The translations under genes and the position numbers were made by a program. Under the pieces are notes generated by a model. It saw only the letters and a list, made by a program, of their open reading frames with translations. It was not told where the DNA came from and ran no database searches. DNA of 64,000 nt from Protea cynaroides (taxonomy: Eukaryota > Streptophyta > Magnoliopsida > Proteales > Proteaceae): assembly GCA_028583415.1 (NCBI GenBank), contig CM053276.1, forward strand, positions 115,165,002-115,229,001, given 5' to 3'. Shown here piece by piece: positions 24,291 through 36,500 of this stretch (its first letter is position 1; each line of letters begins with the position of its first letter).

Positions 24291-27200
24291 CACACAACTT
24301 AACAAGGGACCTTTTAATTGGAATCTTGATAGTATGGGCAGCCCTTATGAATGGGCTCTAGATGTGAGGTACCCATTCCCCTAGTGGGCTTTACACCATG
24401 TTTAGGGCCTTATATGGGAGTACATGGACTGAAATAAAAAGAAGTTAGACCAAGTAAACTACTTTGAGGGGTTTTCAAAAGAATGCTGTTTTGTACTGGA
24501 CATGGATGAATCTTATTATAAGGAAAAGGAAGTACACACTAGCAGTGTATACGTAGGTCTATCTTTCTCGTCCTTGAAATCCAGACCTCCTTTCTCTCTC
24601 CTCCGAGTGACCAGCTACCGGTCCTTCCTATACTCCCATTTTACCCGCTAACATATAAGATTCAAATACACTCAGCTAGCATGTAGATCCCTCTATGTTA
24701 AGACCCTTTTATGTGTATTAGGTAACTTGGATTCTTGAGGAACTTGGACCCAGGCGAGGTCTTTGGATTGTGAGCATTGTAGAGCTGAGTGGGACACTCA
24801 TACCACTTATTCACATGAATGCGATGGTATTAAATTACCGGAATGCAGTTTGGAGTGTGCTACTTTTACTATAAATGCTATGTTACTCATTGTTAAATGA
24901 TTTAAAGTATGTAACTAAGCATGGAATGAAGAAATTGTGGAATATGCTGTAGTTTTCACCCATGGTTTTATGCACAGGATATCAGATTTATACGGACAGA
25001 TTTGAATGATTGAAAGGTTTATTATATTGGTTTTGTTTGCAGCCCCTTTCCAGCAGGGGGTTAGGTGCAGGATGAGGCACATTATGTATGTCCTCACTTG
25101 GCTGCGAGATGCCCAGTGATGCTGACGGGTGGGCCTGGCTTGAGGTTGGACAGGATGAAATGTATGATTGCCACATTAGGGAACTATGTGCGGGCAAGTG
25201 TGATGAGGGAAAGGAAAGGATGCTGTATGAATAACCAAGTGCTCACACCCCATATGGATGCATGCTAGGATACTGATTATTTTAATACCAAGTTTTGCAT
25301 TTTTTTTTCTCTAAATTCTTAAAGATAATAAGCACATTTTACTGATGGTACGTTTTTGCTTGCTACGTTTTCATGCGAGTTTTCTAGCACTTTGTTCTTG
25401 AAAATTTGAAAAATACTTCGTAAGGTTTTATGGCTATCTTTATGTTGTGGGATTCTTTAATCTATGTCACTGGGCATCATTGCTCACTACCCTATTGTTC
25501 CTCGGATAATTAGAAGAGACAACATGACGTGCTTGGAGGATCTTTGAACGATTTAAGCCGGCTTACTTTCTGGTGTAGGTTTCCGATGTAATAAGACTTC
25601 TAGAAGCCATTAGACACTTGACTTGGATTATGGTTTTCATTTATTTACCAAGACTTCCGCTGGTGAGCAGTTAGAGACAACAAGGAAAGATCTAATTTAT
25701 GAGGTTTTTGAATATTGTTTCTAGGATGGCCTAAATATTGAGGAATCCATTACGACATTGTTATGTAGGGGGAAGGGATCACTAGTCCTAGGCCCTCATG
25801 GGGTTGGGCTCCGACAGGTACTGGTTCACCCTCACAGGTTTATTTTGCAGTTCATTTATGACAAAAATGACCAGTAGTTAAGCTACTAACCTCAATTCTG
25901 GTCTTTGGTGCATCCAAGGCATCATAATATATATCTATCAATTGAAGCATCTTCTTTTTCAGACATTCCTTTTCCTCTGCACATTCATCTCCTAAAACCA
26001 GTAGACGATCCATAAAAGATAACCAGCTATCTGATGCTATACCAGCAGCATAACTGGAACAGGAAAAAAAAGAAACAGTTCAGCTGTTATTATCATCAAG
26101 GCACAGTGGGATCCAAATGCAAAAAAATTAGCATGAAAAGGAGAAGAAAACACCCTTCTTAGCAATTAGTTCAGTGTTAATGTCCAATATGTGTTCCAAT
26201 CAGAGAAATTGAAATCCTAATTGAAGAAATTCTAAGTTCCTGAAATCCTAAATACCAAAGAAATCCCAAGAATAACAGAGCGATGATTCCAGAATCATAG
26301 AGGCCTCCTGGGAAGACAATAAAACTTGCACTTTGGAATGTATTCCAATTTCTGAATTTAAATGTAACATTCATTCCATGCATAGTTGTCAAAGTGTCGC
26401 CTAAGGCACCGCCTGAGAGCCCTGTCAGGCCTCCAATGCCTTGGTTCGCCTCGGCGCCTAGACAACTATGATTCCATGGAATCATTAAAAAATCAAATAC
26501 TGCCACTTGTGCATTAGTAAGTTGGAATGCTCTATTCCAATCACTATTTTCACTGAACCAAACACATTTGCAAGCTGCGAAAAGAGAGAAACACAAGGGA
26601 ATCCCAGAGATCTTGAAACAACATTTCGCCTCCAATTCTGAAATGAAATAGAAAGCTAACACCAATGCATCAAAAGTACAGATTATCGGGAAAATGGAAG
26701 TCAATGTTGTGAGACCTCACCAGATGAACGAGTTGACCTGTCAACTGGCCACTTAAACAGGAAAGTTAGCATAATGATCCAATTTTTCATAAACCTGTGT
26801 TGGAATATATATATGTGGGCTTAATTAATTACTAGGCCCATTGATCAGTGGGAGTCTATGTCACTAGGTTAGACCAGTTCGGTCTGGTTCGTCACAAGAT
26901 AAAGAGATAGGCAATCCCTATTACAGTGTGGGACCGATTAGGGTTTGTGACAGGATTATATATACTAGGTCATGAGTCCCCGCAGCCATAGTTGTTTTCC
27001 TCTCTCCGTACCCCACGAACAAAGTGAGAAAGACGTGGAACCCCTACAGTGTGGAAGACCGTGATCAAAGCTCCAACACCATTCTTGGAGATTACCGACG
27101 GAAATCAATCTTCTATTCTCGGGTATGTCTATTATTATTGTTTACATTGAACATCATTGTATTCTAGATCTCCAGATGGATATTGGGGTTTAGGAAGAAA

Positions 27201-27508
27201 CCCCGTGAACCCAAAAAGTCTAACAATTGGTATCGAGCCATTCCATACGGACCTAGAATCGATAGTTAATGATTGTAGAGGCTATGAAAGATTGGACTGT
27301 AAGTGGGAGAAATTTTTCTTCCCAATTTTTCGGACAGACTGCCTAGGTTTCGAACCTTAAAAACTTTTTTCGGACAGTGAAAATAAATCCAACCATACAG
27401 GCTTGTAGGTCTTTGAAAGACGAGCCGCCGGTATAAAAGCATCGCCGGCGGCGACCGACGCGCCTCCACGCGCCGGTGGAAAGGCGCGAAGACCACGCGC
27501 CGGTTAGG

Positions 27509-27544
<36 letters not shown>

Positions 27545-30500
27545 AGGGTTAATATATATTCGGTCGGGTTCGACCGAACCGACCAGTTCAGAACCGAACC
27601 GATCCGGACCGAACCGGTTCCAGAGAACAAAAAAAAATAAATAAATAAATAAAAACGGGCTGAATCTTCTTTGTGCTCGTGTGGCCAGCGTCCGACCTCG
27701 ATTGAGGTGCGGTTTTTTGCGTTGGATTCATCCCGCGAGATCTTGTGGGTATATTATTTGGCTAATTTTGGGGCCCAATAAATGTGATTTTGGGCGGAAA
27801 GTGTCCTATGGGACTTGGTTTAATGTCATTTTACAGGATTTTCAAATTATTTGTACCATATATCTTGATGAACTATTGTGCATGTTTTCAATGAATGTTT
27901 AGCTTTATATTTGAAATATAATTGTGACATTCATGTTGTTTTAAAATCCCATTTTCGCTGCAAAGAGAGTTTGGTGATATCATGGTGGAATTCATGGAAC
28001 CCACCAAAGTGGCACACCTTATTTCATTATGATGTCTTCAAACTCAAGTCTTGTATTTATCAATGCTTCAAAGTAAGGGACTGTTCACCCAAGGGTGGCA
28101 TTACCAAACACGTTATTGTGAGAGTTTGTGAGTATCATGTTGGGATATGGTGGAACCCACCAAAGTGGTAAACCTTGTCTCTTCGGGATGCTCTCAAATT
28201 CAAGGAGAGCATTTATGAATACATCAAGAATTTCACATCTCGCAAGAGCAGCTAGACCGGAAGTGTTAACCCAAAGGTGGCACTACCAAGCCTTTTAAAT
28301 GTATGTACATGCACATAAGTAGAAGGATTTTGACTTCAAGGGTCTCATTAACCCAAAGGTGGTGGGATTTTTGAATCACTATTCTTTCGCGGTCCCTTGC
28401 ACGGATACCGAGGAGACCATCGCATGTTTATCCCAAAGGAGAATGTGAGTTGGTCAACTCGGAAAATGAAATTTACTTGCATGTGTATTTTGACATTGCT
28501 GGTGCAAGAAAATTGTATGTATGAATTTCTATTAATTATCTATTATTGCACAAACACAGGGGAAATCAAGTGCATATTTGTCCCAAATGATGAATTTGTA
28601 TTTTGGTCGACTCCCGAAAAGGGTTATTTGCTTGTATTTTGTGAAAATATTAGCACGCTTGGTTTGTGAGTGTGGGTATTGTTTTATTTACTACACCGCA
28701 CAATAATTATACATTATCTTTTAATCTCGGGATGTCTATTAATGCAAGCGTTTGGTTAGTATTCCTGTTCTTCACGAACCAATTACAAACAATGGATTAA
28801 GGATCTAGAAATATCTTTAGGTATGCTAGACCTTGATATGGGTATCATGGAGGATAAGCCCGCTGAACTCACATATTCTAGTACCCTTAAGAAAAACAAT
28901 ACATGGAGAAATGGAAAACGCCAACAAGAAATGTTTGCTAATGATTAGGCGATTTGTCCCCGACTCTATATTGATGGAATTGAGGGGAAAGGAAACAGCC
29001 AAAAGTTTACTAAAAGGCATTAAAGCAAGATATGAGGAAACCGAGAAAGCTCGGATGGGCACCCTAATGGCAAAACTGTCTACCACCGTTTATGATGGAA
29101 AAGGTAATGTTACGGATCACCTTGTAGGACTTGCGGTATAGCTGAAAAACTCGAGAAATAGGACATGCCTTGATAAGGATCATTTGGTATACTTGGCAAT
29201 GAAATCTTTACCTAATGAATACAAGCATATTAAAGTAGCATATAGAACTTCTAAACAAAGTGGACTCTGATGAATTGATTTCGCTTTGTACCAAGATGAA
29301 GAAAGTGACAAAAAGGGAACTATCGATCCATTAATGCGTCGCTCTACAAGAACAACTCGACAAGGGCACTAGACAACAAGGATTTGGACCTCACAAAAGA
29401 GGAAAATATTTTTCCCGATAAAGCAAACAAACCTACAACAAGGAAAAAGATGATAAAGAGCAGCATGAAGAAAAAGACCTGAGCGACATCAAATGTTTTT
29501 GGTGTCAAAAGAGAGGACATATGAAAAGGGATTGCAAGAGCAGAAAGCGTTGGCTGGAGAAGAAAAAGGATTCTGAAAAGTCTAAGGAAGATGATGCACA
29601 AAAAGAATGAAAGATTCATCTTCATGAAATATAAGTCTAGTTAGGAGTCGATACATTGATAGTTAGGTTATTTGAATTCAATTTGATATTTTCAATCTTC
29701 GCTTTTGTTTTCTTAAAAAGGAGAGTTTTGTTTCCGCTTTAAGTATTAATAAGACATGATTCTATTTAATTTTATTTAAATAAGATTTTATTTTATCTTA
29801 AGGCGTCTTTATGCAATAAATGTTTTTGTGTGTTAAAATCTGAATTTATAATAGTGATTGAATATTTGGGTGATTTTAAGATCTTCAAAGACAAATGATG
29901 ATTCACTAATAGAAGCCTTTAGTGACTTATGAATGATACGGTAGTCACGAATTATTTTGATGTGCTTAATCAGTGGGAGTTTTATTCATATCCGGTGCTA
30001 TGATTGTTTGTATTGTTGGTGATCCGATTCATGATTCAGCCGTGTTTAGTCAAAGATAAAATAGGCGATTTAACCGGACACCGGGCAATATTTAACCAAA
30101 GATCAACAAGGCAGTATTCAGCCAAATATAAAAGATCAACAAGGCAGTATTCAGCCAAATATAAAAGGTCAAACAAGGCGGTATTCAGCCAAATGAAAAA
30201 GGCGGTATTCAGCCAAATATAAAAGGTCAAACAAGGCGGTATTCAGCCAAATGAAAAAGGCGGTATTCAGCCAAAGATTAAGGGCGGTATTCAGCCAAAT
30301 AAACTATGACGGTGTGTCAAAGTGAGATATTAATCCAAGTTAAAGGCGGTTTGCCATGAAAGGATAATATCAAGTATAAAAGTTTAAGGTAACTCGATCA
30401 AGGTAATTCGATCAAAGATGACTCATTATCTCACGGCGATTCATGTCAAGTAGGTTTTTGTATGTGGCTGATGGAAGGTAATACACCATTTGTGTTGGAG

Positions 30501-33500
30501 TATTTTCCGCTGTTGCTCGACATTGGCAGGCTCAATAGCTGGATCAAAGTAGATGACGATTTATTGAGTGAATGGATTCCATGGCCACACTATTCAATGG
30601 TGGCATTGTAATTAATCTAGCCCAAGTGGGAGAATGTTGGAATATATATATGTGGGCTTAATTAATTACTAGGCCCATTGATCGGGGAGTCTATGTCACT
30701 AGGTTAGACCGTTCGGTCCGGTTCGTCACAAGATAAAGAGATAGGCAATCCCTATTACGAAGTGTGGACCGATTAGGGTTTGGACAAGATTATATATACT
30801 AGGTCATGAGTCCCCAGCCATAGTTGTTTTCCTCTCCCACCCACGAACAAAGGAGAAAGACGTGGAACCTCTACAGCCGCGGAAGACCGTGATCAAAGCT
30901 CCAACACCATTCTTGGAGATTACCGACGGAAATCAATCTTCTATTCTCAGGTATGTCTTTATTATTATTGTTTACATTGAACATCATTGTATTCTAGATC
31001 TCTGTATGGATATTAGGGTTTAGGAAGAAACCCTGTGAACTGTAAAAAGTCTAACAACCTGTTCACTGGGTCAATGAACTGTCCAACCAGAAGATTAAAT
31101 TGGCAAACTCTGATGGTTAAATTTTCACATTCGGCATGCTACATTCATACAAATAATGAAAAAATATCATATATTCTGCCTGGCATGCTCTAAAATTAAG
31201 CTCTTAAATTCACTTCAACACATTTTTTTGGGTGAATAAAAAGTATATATTAACAGAAGAAGAACCAAACTACACCAAAGGCACCCCTATTTGGGGGTCC
31301 CAAGAGAGGAACAGAAAACAGAAATGTACAGCTCTAAGAGGGATTCCTATCCACATTGATTGAGAAAGGTAATTCCCAAGCAGATAAGTGTCTATTCTGA
31401 GGAGAGTCCATGCATTGCCGGTCGCTCGCTGTCACTTGAACACATTATTTACCATTGAGTGACCACTTAAAATGCATAATAAAACAGCTTGTTCAAACCC
31501 TTATCGACCCAGTAGATAGCAACAGTAAACCATTGACAGGCCTCAGTGAGGGGTGGAGGATGTAGACGCATAATAATGAACAGAAAAACAAAGTGCAGGA
31601 TAAATAATGCAAGATAGGTATCCGAACTTCAGGCTTCAATCACAGTATCCAAGCTGATTGCATGGTTAACACACAGTCTAGCAGTTTGTCAAACAGTTTC
31701 TGCAGATAGATCTTTTGGGCTGTCAACAAACTGGATTTTTAATCCAGATACGACCAGTACCTGGCCTGTTTAAGGTGAATATAGTCCATTTCCAATTTAA
31801 TAAAAATACAATCGACGGACGGCATATCCGATTTAGAATAGGATTGTGAGACCTACATGCAAATTTCGAGGACAAAATTTCTTTTAAGGGTGGTAGAGTT
31901 GTAAGAACCGTACTCCGAAAATCCGGTTTAACTCATGATTTACGTTGTAACAAGTCTCCCAATCATAACCGAACCGGAAGGTGAGGCCAGGTGACGAACC
32001 ACGATATCCAGGTATGAGAAACGTTGTGTAAAAACTCAATTTTTACAAACCACCGGTATGTGCAACCGGTATGTATTCGCGGGTGGAGAAGGACACCAGC
32101 AGGTCCCACAATCCGAATCCGAGTTTAGGAAACCTTTTAAACGTAGGAGACCTTCCTAGAATGGTCTCCCACTATATATACACATCATTCCTTCTCCTTA
32201 GATCCTTTCCAAACATTCTCAAACCCTAGACCGTCTAGAAGAGATCTGAGAAGGAGCAAGGAGGAAGGAGACTGTGGAAAAAGGGGTATTTTTCCGTTGG
32301 AGGAGAGCACCACCATTCAACAAGCACCGGTAAGTGCTCAACCTCTGTATTGATGTTAGGATTTCGAATCGAAGCCGTGAAACGGCGTAATGATCCAAAA
32401 TCCTAAGAACACCAAAACCCTAGTTCTCATTGAGATCCAATCTGAGAACGATGCGACGAAATAGTCAAAACCTAGATGACCAAACAAGTATTTGAACCTT
32501 AGAATGGTTTAGGAAGAACCCTAAAAACCAAGCCGATGATCGACCGGAGAGGGAGGTCCGAGATTGGTCTCTCGGACCCATACCACCGGGCAAACCGACT
32601 AGACAATAAGTCCTGCGGTATGGTCCTGCAGTATATACCGCATGCACATACCGACTGCAGTATACTGAGACCGGCACTGAGACCGGTATATACCGCAGCG
32701 CATACCGGTCTCACTATATCGAGACCGGTACTGCAACCGGTATGCTTACCGAAGCCTGGTTGTTGGCCAAACTTGGTTCCGACCAACAATAACCCTAATA
32801 ATTTAATTTTAATCTATAAGTATGATCATGTAGGACCTGTAGACGGAGTGAGTGGACTTTGTGACGCAAAGCAGACATGCAATCACGAATCAGGTAAGGG
32901 ACAAGACCCCAAACCATAACTAACTAAATAACAGTAAACCGTTGTGATCATATTGGGTTCTGTGATTATTGTTTCTTGCTTGTGCACTTCACATGTCATC
33001 TAGTTATTTAAATTTTATTATCTGTTTATGCATATTTGTATGCTAGGAATGTTGTTTGTTTAGGCATGTGAATGTTTTCGTTAGTGTCTGGAATGTGAAA
33101 GGGAGTGGAGCCTTGGATATATCCTCATACTGACACCTATTCGTATCGCCGTCTACCTTAGCGGGCTTGGTGTGAATAGGGTAGCACGGGGAGGACGTGG
33201 GATTGTGGTGCTGCCTGCCCACCAGACTCTAGCTCTATCTCTATGTCGTAGGGAGCTATACTGGGGTAGGGTCATAGATACTTTGATGACATATAGGACT
33301 GGTTAGAAACGGAACCCACTTACAAGCCCTTGCCAATAGGGGTGTAGGTATTGGTACGGTGTAGAGTATCAGAGGGAGGACGCGGTAGTGTGGATTGTAG
33401 CCTAACAGCCAAACTCTAGCTCCATCTCTATGTCGCAGTGAGTGATGTGGGTCAACAGCAGTAGTGTGGATCAGAGCCTGAGTGTTGGGTGTGCTCACAC

Positions 33501-36500
33501 TCACGTGCATTGAGGTGCGGTGGCCGCCAAACCTTACCATAGCATTTTGCAAATTATACCTAGCCAAATTGTAATGTTATCTCATGCATTTTGAATGTTG
33601 CATTGGTCTTGTGCTTACTAAGCTAAGTTGTGAGCTCACCCGAATATATATATACTCTTTTTCAGATCTTGATACAGGTTATACGGTTAAAGATTTTATG
33701 GCTGCCCCAGCCTACAAGACAATGGCTGCTATAGATTCGTAAACAGTGGAGGACGAGCATGATGCCTCATGCGAGTGCTCTTACTGGTATAACTGGATAA
33801 TTATTAAATTACAAATAGTAAACTCAGTTCATTTATTTATTTAAATCCGCTGCTATTTATTACTCTCTGATTATGGTTGGTTTGCTTGGGATGGTTTGTT
33901 GACACGGTCTATTGAGATCCTGGTGTGAGCCGTGGATTGAAAACGGTTCACTCACACTTCTGGTTCAGCTGGAATTGGGGTGTGACAAGGATGGGTAAGC
34001 AATTCGACATATTTAATCCCATTGAGATATACAGAAGATAATATATATTGGTGAAGTACTGAATCAATACTCCTCACAACATGATGCAGTACAACTCTAC
34101 AAAAATAGAATAATAATACAGTACCTCTCACCAACTCTCTCTCTCTCTCTCTCTCTCTCCACATCTCCTACAAAATGCCCAGTACAGAAGGGATTTGGAT
34201 TGTTGTAATCCACAGTTGTCAAGGCGTCGCCTAGGTGGTCCAGGCACCCTTGTGATGCCTTGGAAAATCGGGCACCTTGGTCTCCTAGGCACCCCATCAG
34301 ACCTCCAATGCCTTGGTTTGCCTTGGTGCCTTGACAACTTTGATGTGATCAGTCTCTTTCCTTTTACTCTTTCATCCATAATTCAAAATTTCTCCGAACT
34401 GAAATGCCCAGGACAGAAGGGATTTGGATTGATGTGATCAGCTCATTCCATCCATTACCAAAATATTTCGGTTTCTTAAGAAATCTAAATGAAATGACTA
34501 GTGAAATTGTATATGCAAAATGTACTAAAATTTTTAAACTTCATCAGAACGTGCCAAAATATTTCATTTCAAAAGAGAGCGGAATCCAAAATTTTGAACC
34601 ACTCTTCTCCCTTCTCATCTACAAAAAGCAGCCATGAATAAAAAAGATTGGACAAATGCAGTCACCATTGCTGCAGCAATCATGGCCAAGGTTGTCAAGG
34701 TAACAAGGCGACACAAGGCGTTGGAGGACTACGTGAACGCTTAGGCGGCAAGGCACCAGCCAAAGCACTGCTTTTTTACGAATCCATGTCAAGAATCAAC
34801 ATAGAAGTTATATCCATGCAATACGATATAATTATGCTAGTAATGACCTGGGTCTTTATATGAGAAAACCATCAAATAATGAAAAAAAAGTATAACATAT
34901 AAAGAACCAAAGGGTGGATTAGAGCAAAGTACAAGGAAGATTAAAGCAATAATATACTAGAAGTAGGATTAAAGAAATAACAGACCATAAAAGTAGGTAA
35001 GCAATAACAACCCATTAAAGCAAGCAACAATACTCAGCAACAGGATTAAACTGATAACATACTAGAAGTAGGATAGAATAAAGCAATAGGATTATAATAT
35101 TAAAGAAACAGCACTTATCATTCTAGAAGGAAAATAACATGCAAGCACTCCTTTTATACACATTGATCCCATGCACATCACATGTATCAAGACTTGTATA
35201 ATGCCCAATAGATATCCTAGAACAGAATCACCTCATTATAATACTAAATTAAAAAAAAAGTACAACATATAAGGTGCCCGCCTAGCCAGCACAAGGCTCC
35301 CATGGTACCCAAGGCAATCAAAAAGGGCGACTTTCATGAAGTAGGTAAAGCGGCCCACCGCCCAGCCTCAAGATGGGCGTCTGGATGCCTAGACAATGCC
35401 TTGACAACTATGATCGTGGCTGATGGAACTACCTTAGGGCTTGCTCATGACAGTCTGATTCGAATCTTTTATCATGAATTTTGACGAAAAAAATCCAATC
35501 ATACAGAGATAAAGGCATTTTTTTCTAGTTTTGAAAAACAACTGTGTTTGGATAACTCTATGTGTAGAAAACATTATAAAAAACTGTTTCCACCTTGATA
35601 AATCATAGAAAATTATCACACTTCCCATTTTATGAGGGAGAATTTTAATAGCAATTAGTGCTTGATGAGGTTGTGTACATAAGCCTCTCCCAACTCTGTA
35701 TTGGCGTGAGCCTCGTGCACTGAGTACACTATAAACACTGACAAGAAAAAATAATGAATTATCCACATCTATACCTGGTGATTCAATGACTAACTAGATA
35801 AAGATATTGAGTCCCTAATGGAATACCCAATGGATAGCTGCTTCAGAGTAAATATGCAGATTTTCTTAGCAGATCCCATATTAAGGCATGCATATAAGGT
35901 TTGAATCCACTCTTTAAAGCCCTACTCATATAATACTGTTGAATGTCATCCATAGTATATAGGACTCTTATATTTGTTTTATTTCCTTTTATTTTCCTTT
36001 GTTAACTAGGACTCTTTCTTTCCTAAGTTCACTAGGACTCCTAGTCTCTCTAGGACTAGGACTCTTTCTTTCCTAAGTTCACTAGGACTCCTAGTCTCTC
36101 TAGGACTAGGACTCCTATTAGATTGTAATCTCTTTTCTCTTTTCTTATAAATAAAGGAGAAATGGTGGGAGAACTTTAACTCTCACTTATTCTTTTTCTT
36201 AATCAACATGGTATCAGAGCCATAGATCATTGCCTCTCTCTCTTCTTCTTCTTCTTCTTCTTCTTCTCCTCCTCTAAACCTTGCTGCCAGTTCATGGGTG
36301 CCTTCTACAGGGCCTGCCGACACCACCTCTGATTACCTCCAGCCTGAAAACCTCCTAGAACCCTTGCTGCCACCACCTGTACCTAGAATCTATCTATTCC
36401 TAACCTGTCCTAAACCCTAGCTGTGTTTGCTACCTCCACCACAAATAGCTCCAAACACTTAGTTCCAAACCCTACCACTAGCCTAACCTACCTACAGGCA

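Larger units (their letters stand above)
26798..31056 (+). mobile_element. Gag-only LTR retrotransposon (TR-GAG-like, copia type)
   Basis: LTRs 26798-27225 (428 bp) and 30635-31056 (422 bp) run TGTTGGAATA to CTAACA. The target duplication ACCTG is perfect (26793-26797 and 31057-31061). A primer site TTGGTATCGAGCC follows the 5' LTR and GTGGGAGAA, a copia-type polypurine tract, precedes the 3' LTR. The 3.4-kb interior has a decayed gag with a CCHC knuckle but no protease, integrase or RT. It also holds a poly-A run (27512-27542), ACCGAACCGG-type repeats near 27560-27630 and a minisatellite. Structure matches the non-autonomous TR-GAG class, mobilised in trans by full copia elements. Antisense to the RDR gene. 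Confidence 0.88.

Noticed and set aside
24250..24297. TA/CA run as a regulatory site
   Set aside because: A simple microsatellite with no supporting context.
26177..26704. 175-codon minus-strand frame next to the RDR exon
   Set aside because: It spans a MITE and intron sequence and does not join the RDR reading frame; the exon begins at the acceptor at 26054.
30004..30230. Repetitive Lys/Ser/Gln peptide frames on both strands
   Set aside because: Translation of the minisatellite in the gag-only element.
30085..30305. CRISPR-like array of short repeats
   Set aside because: Spacers are not unique, units are imperfect and the context is a plant retrotransposon.
32465..32919. Overlapping frames of 70-127 codons on both strands
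   Set aside because: They lie in the ACCGGTAT-repetitive part of a gypsy LTR; repeats without stops create chance frames.
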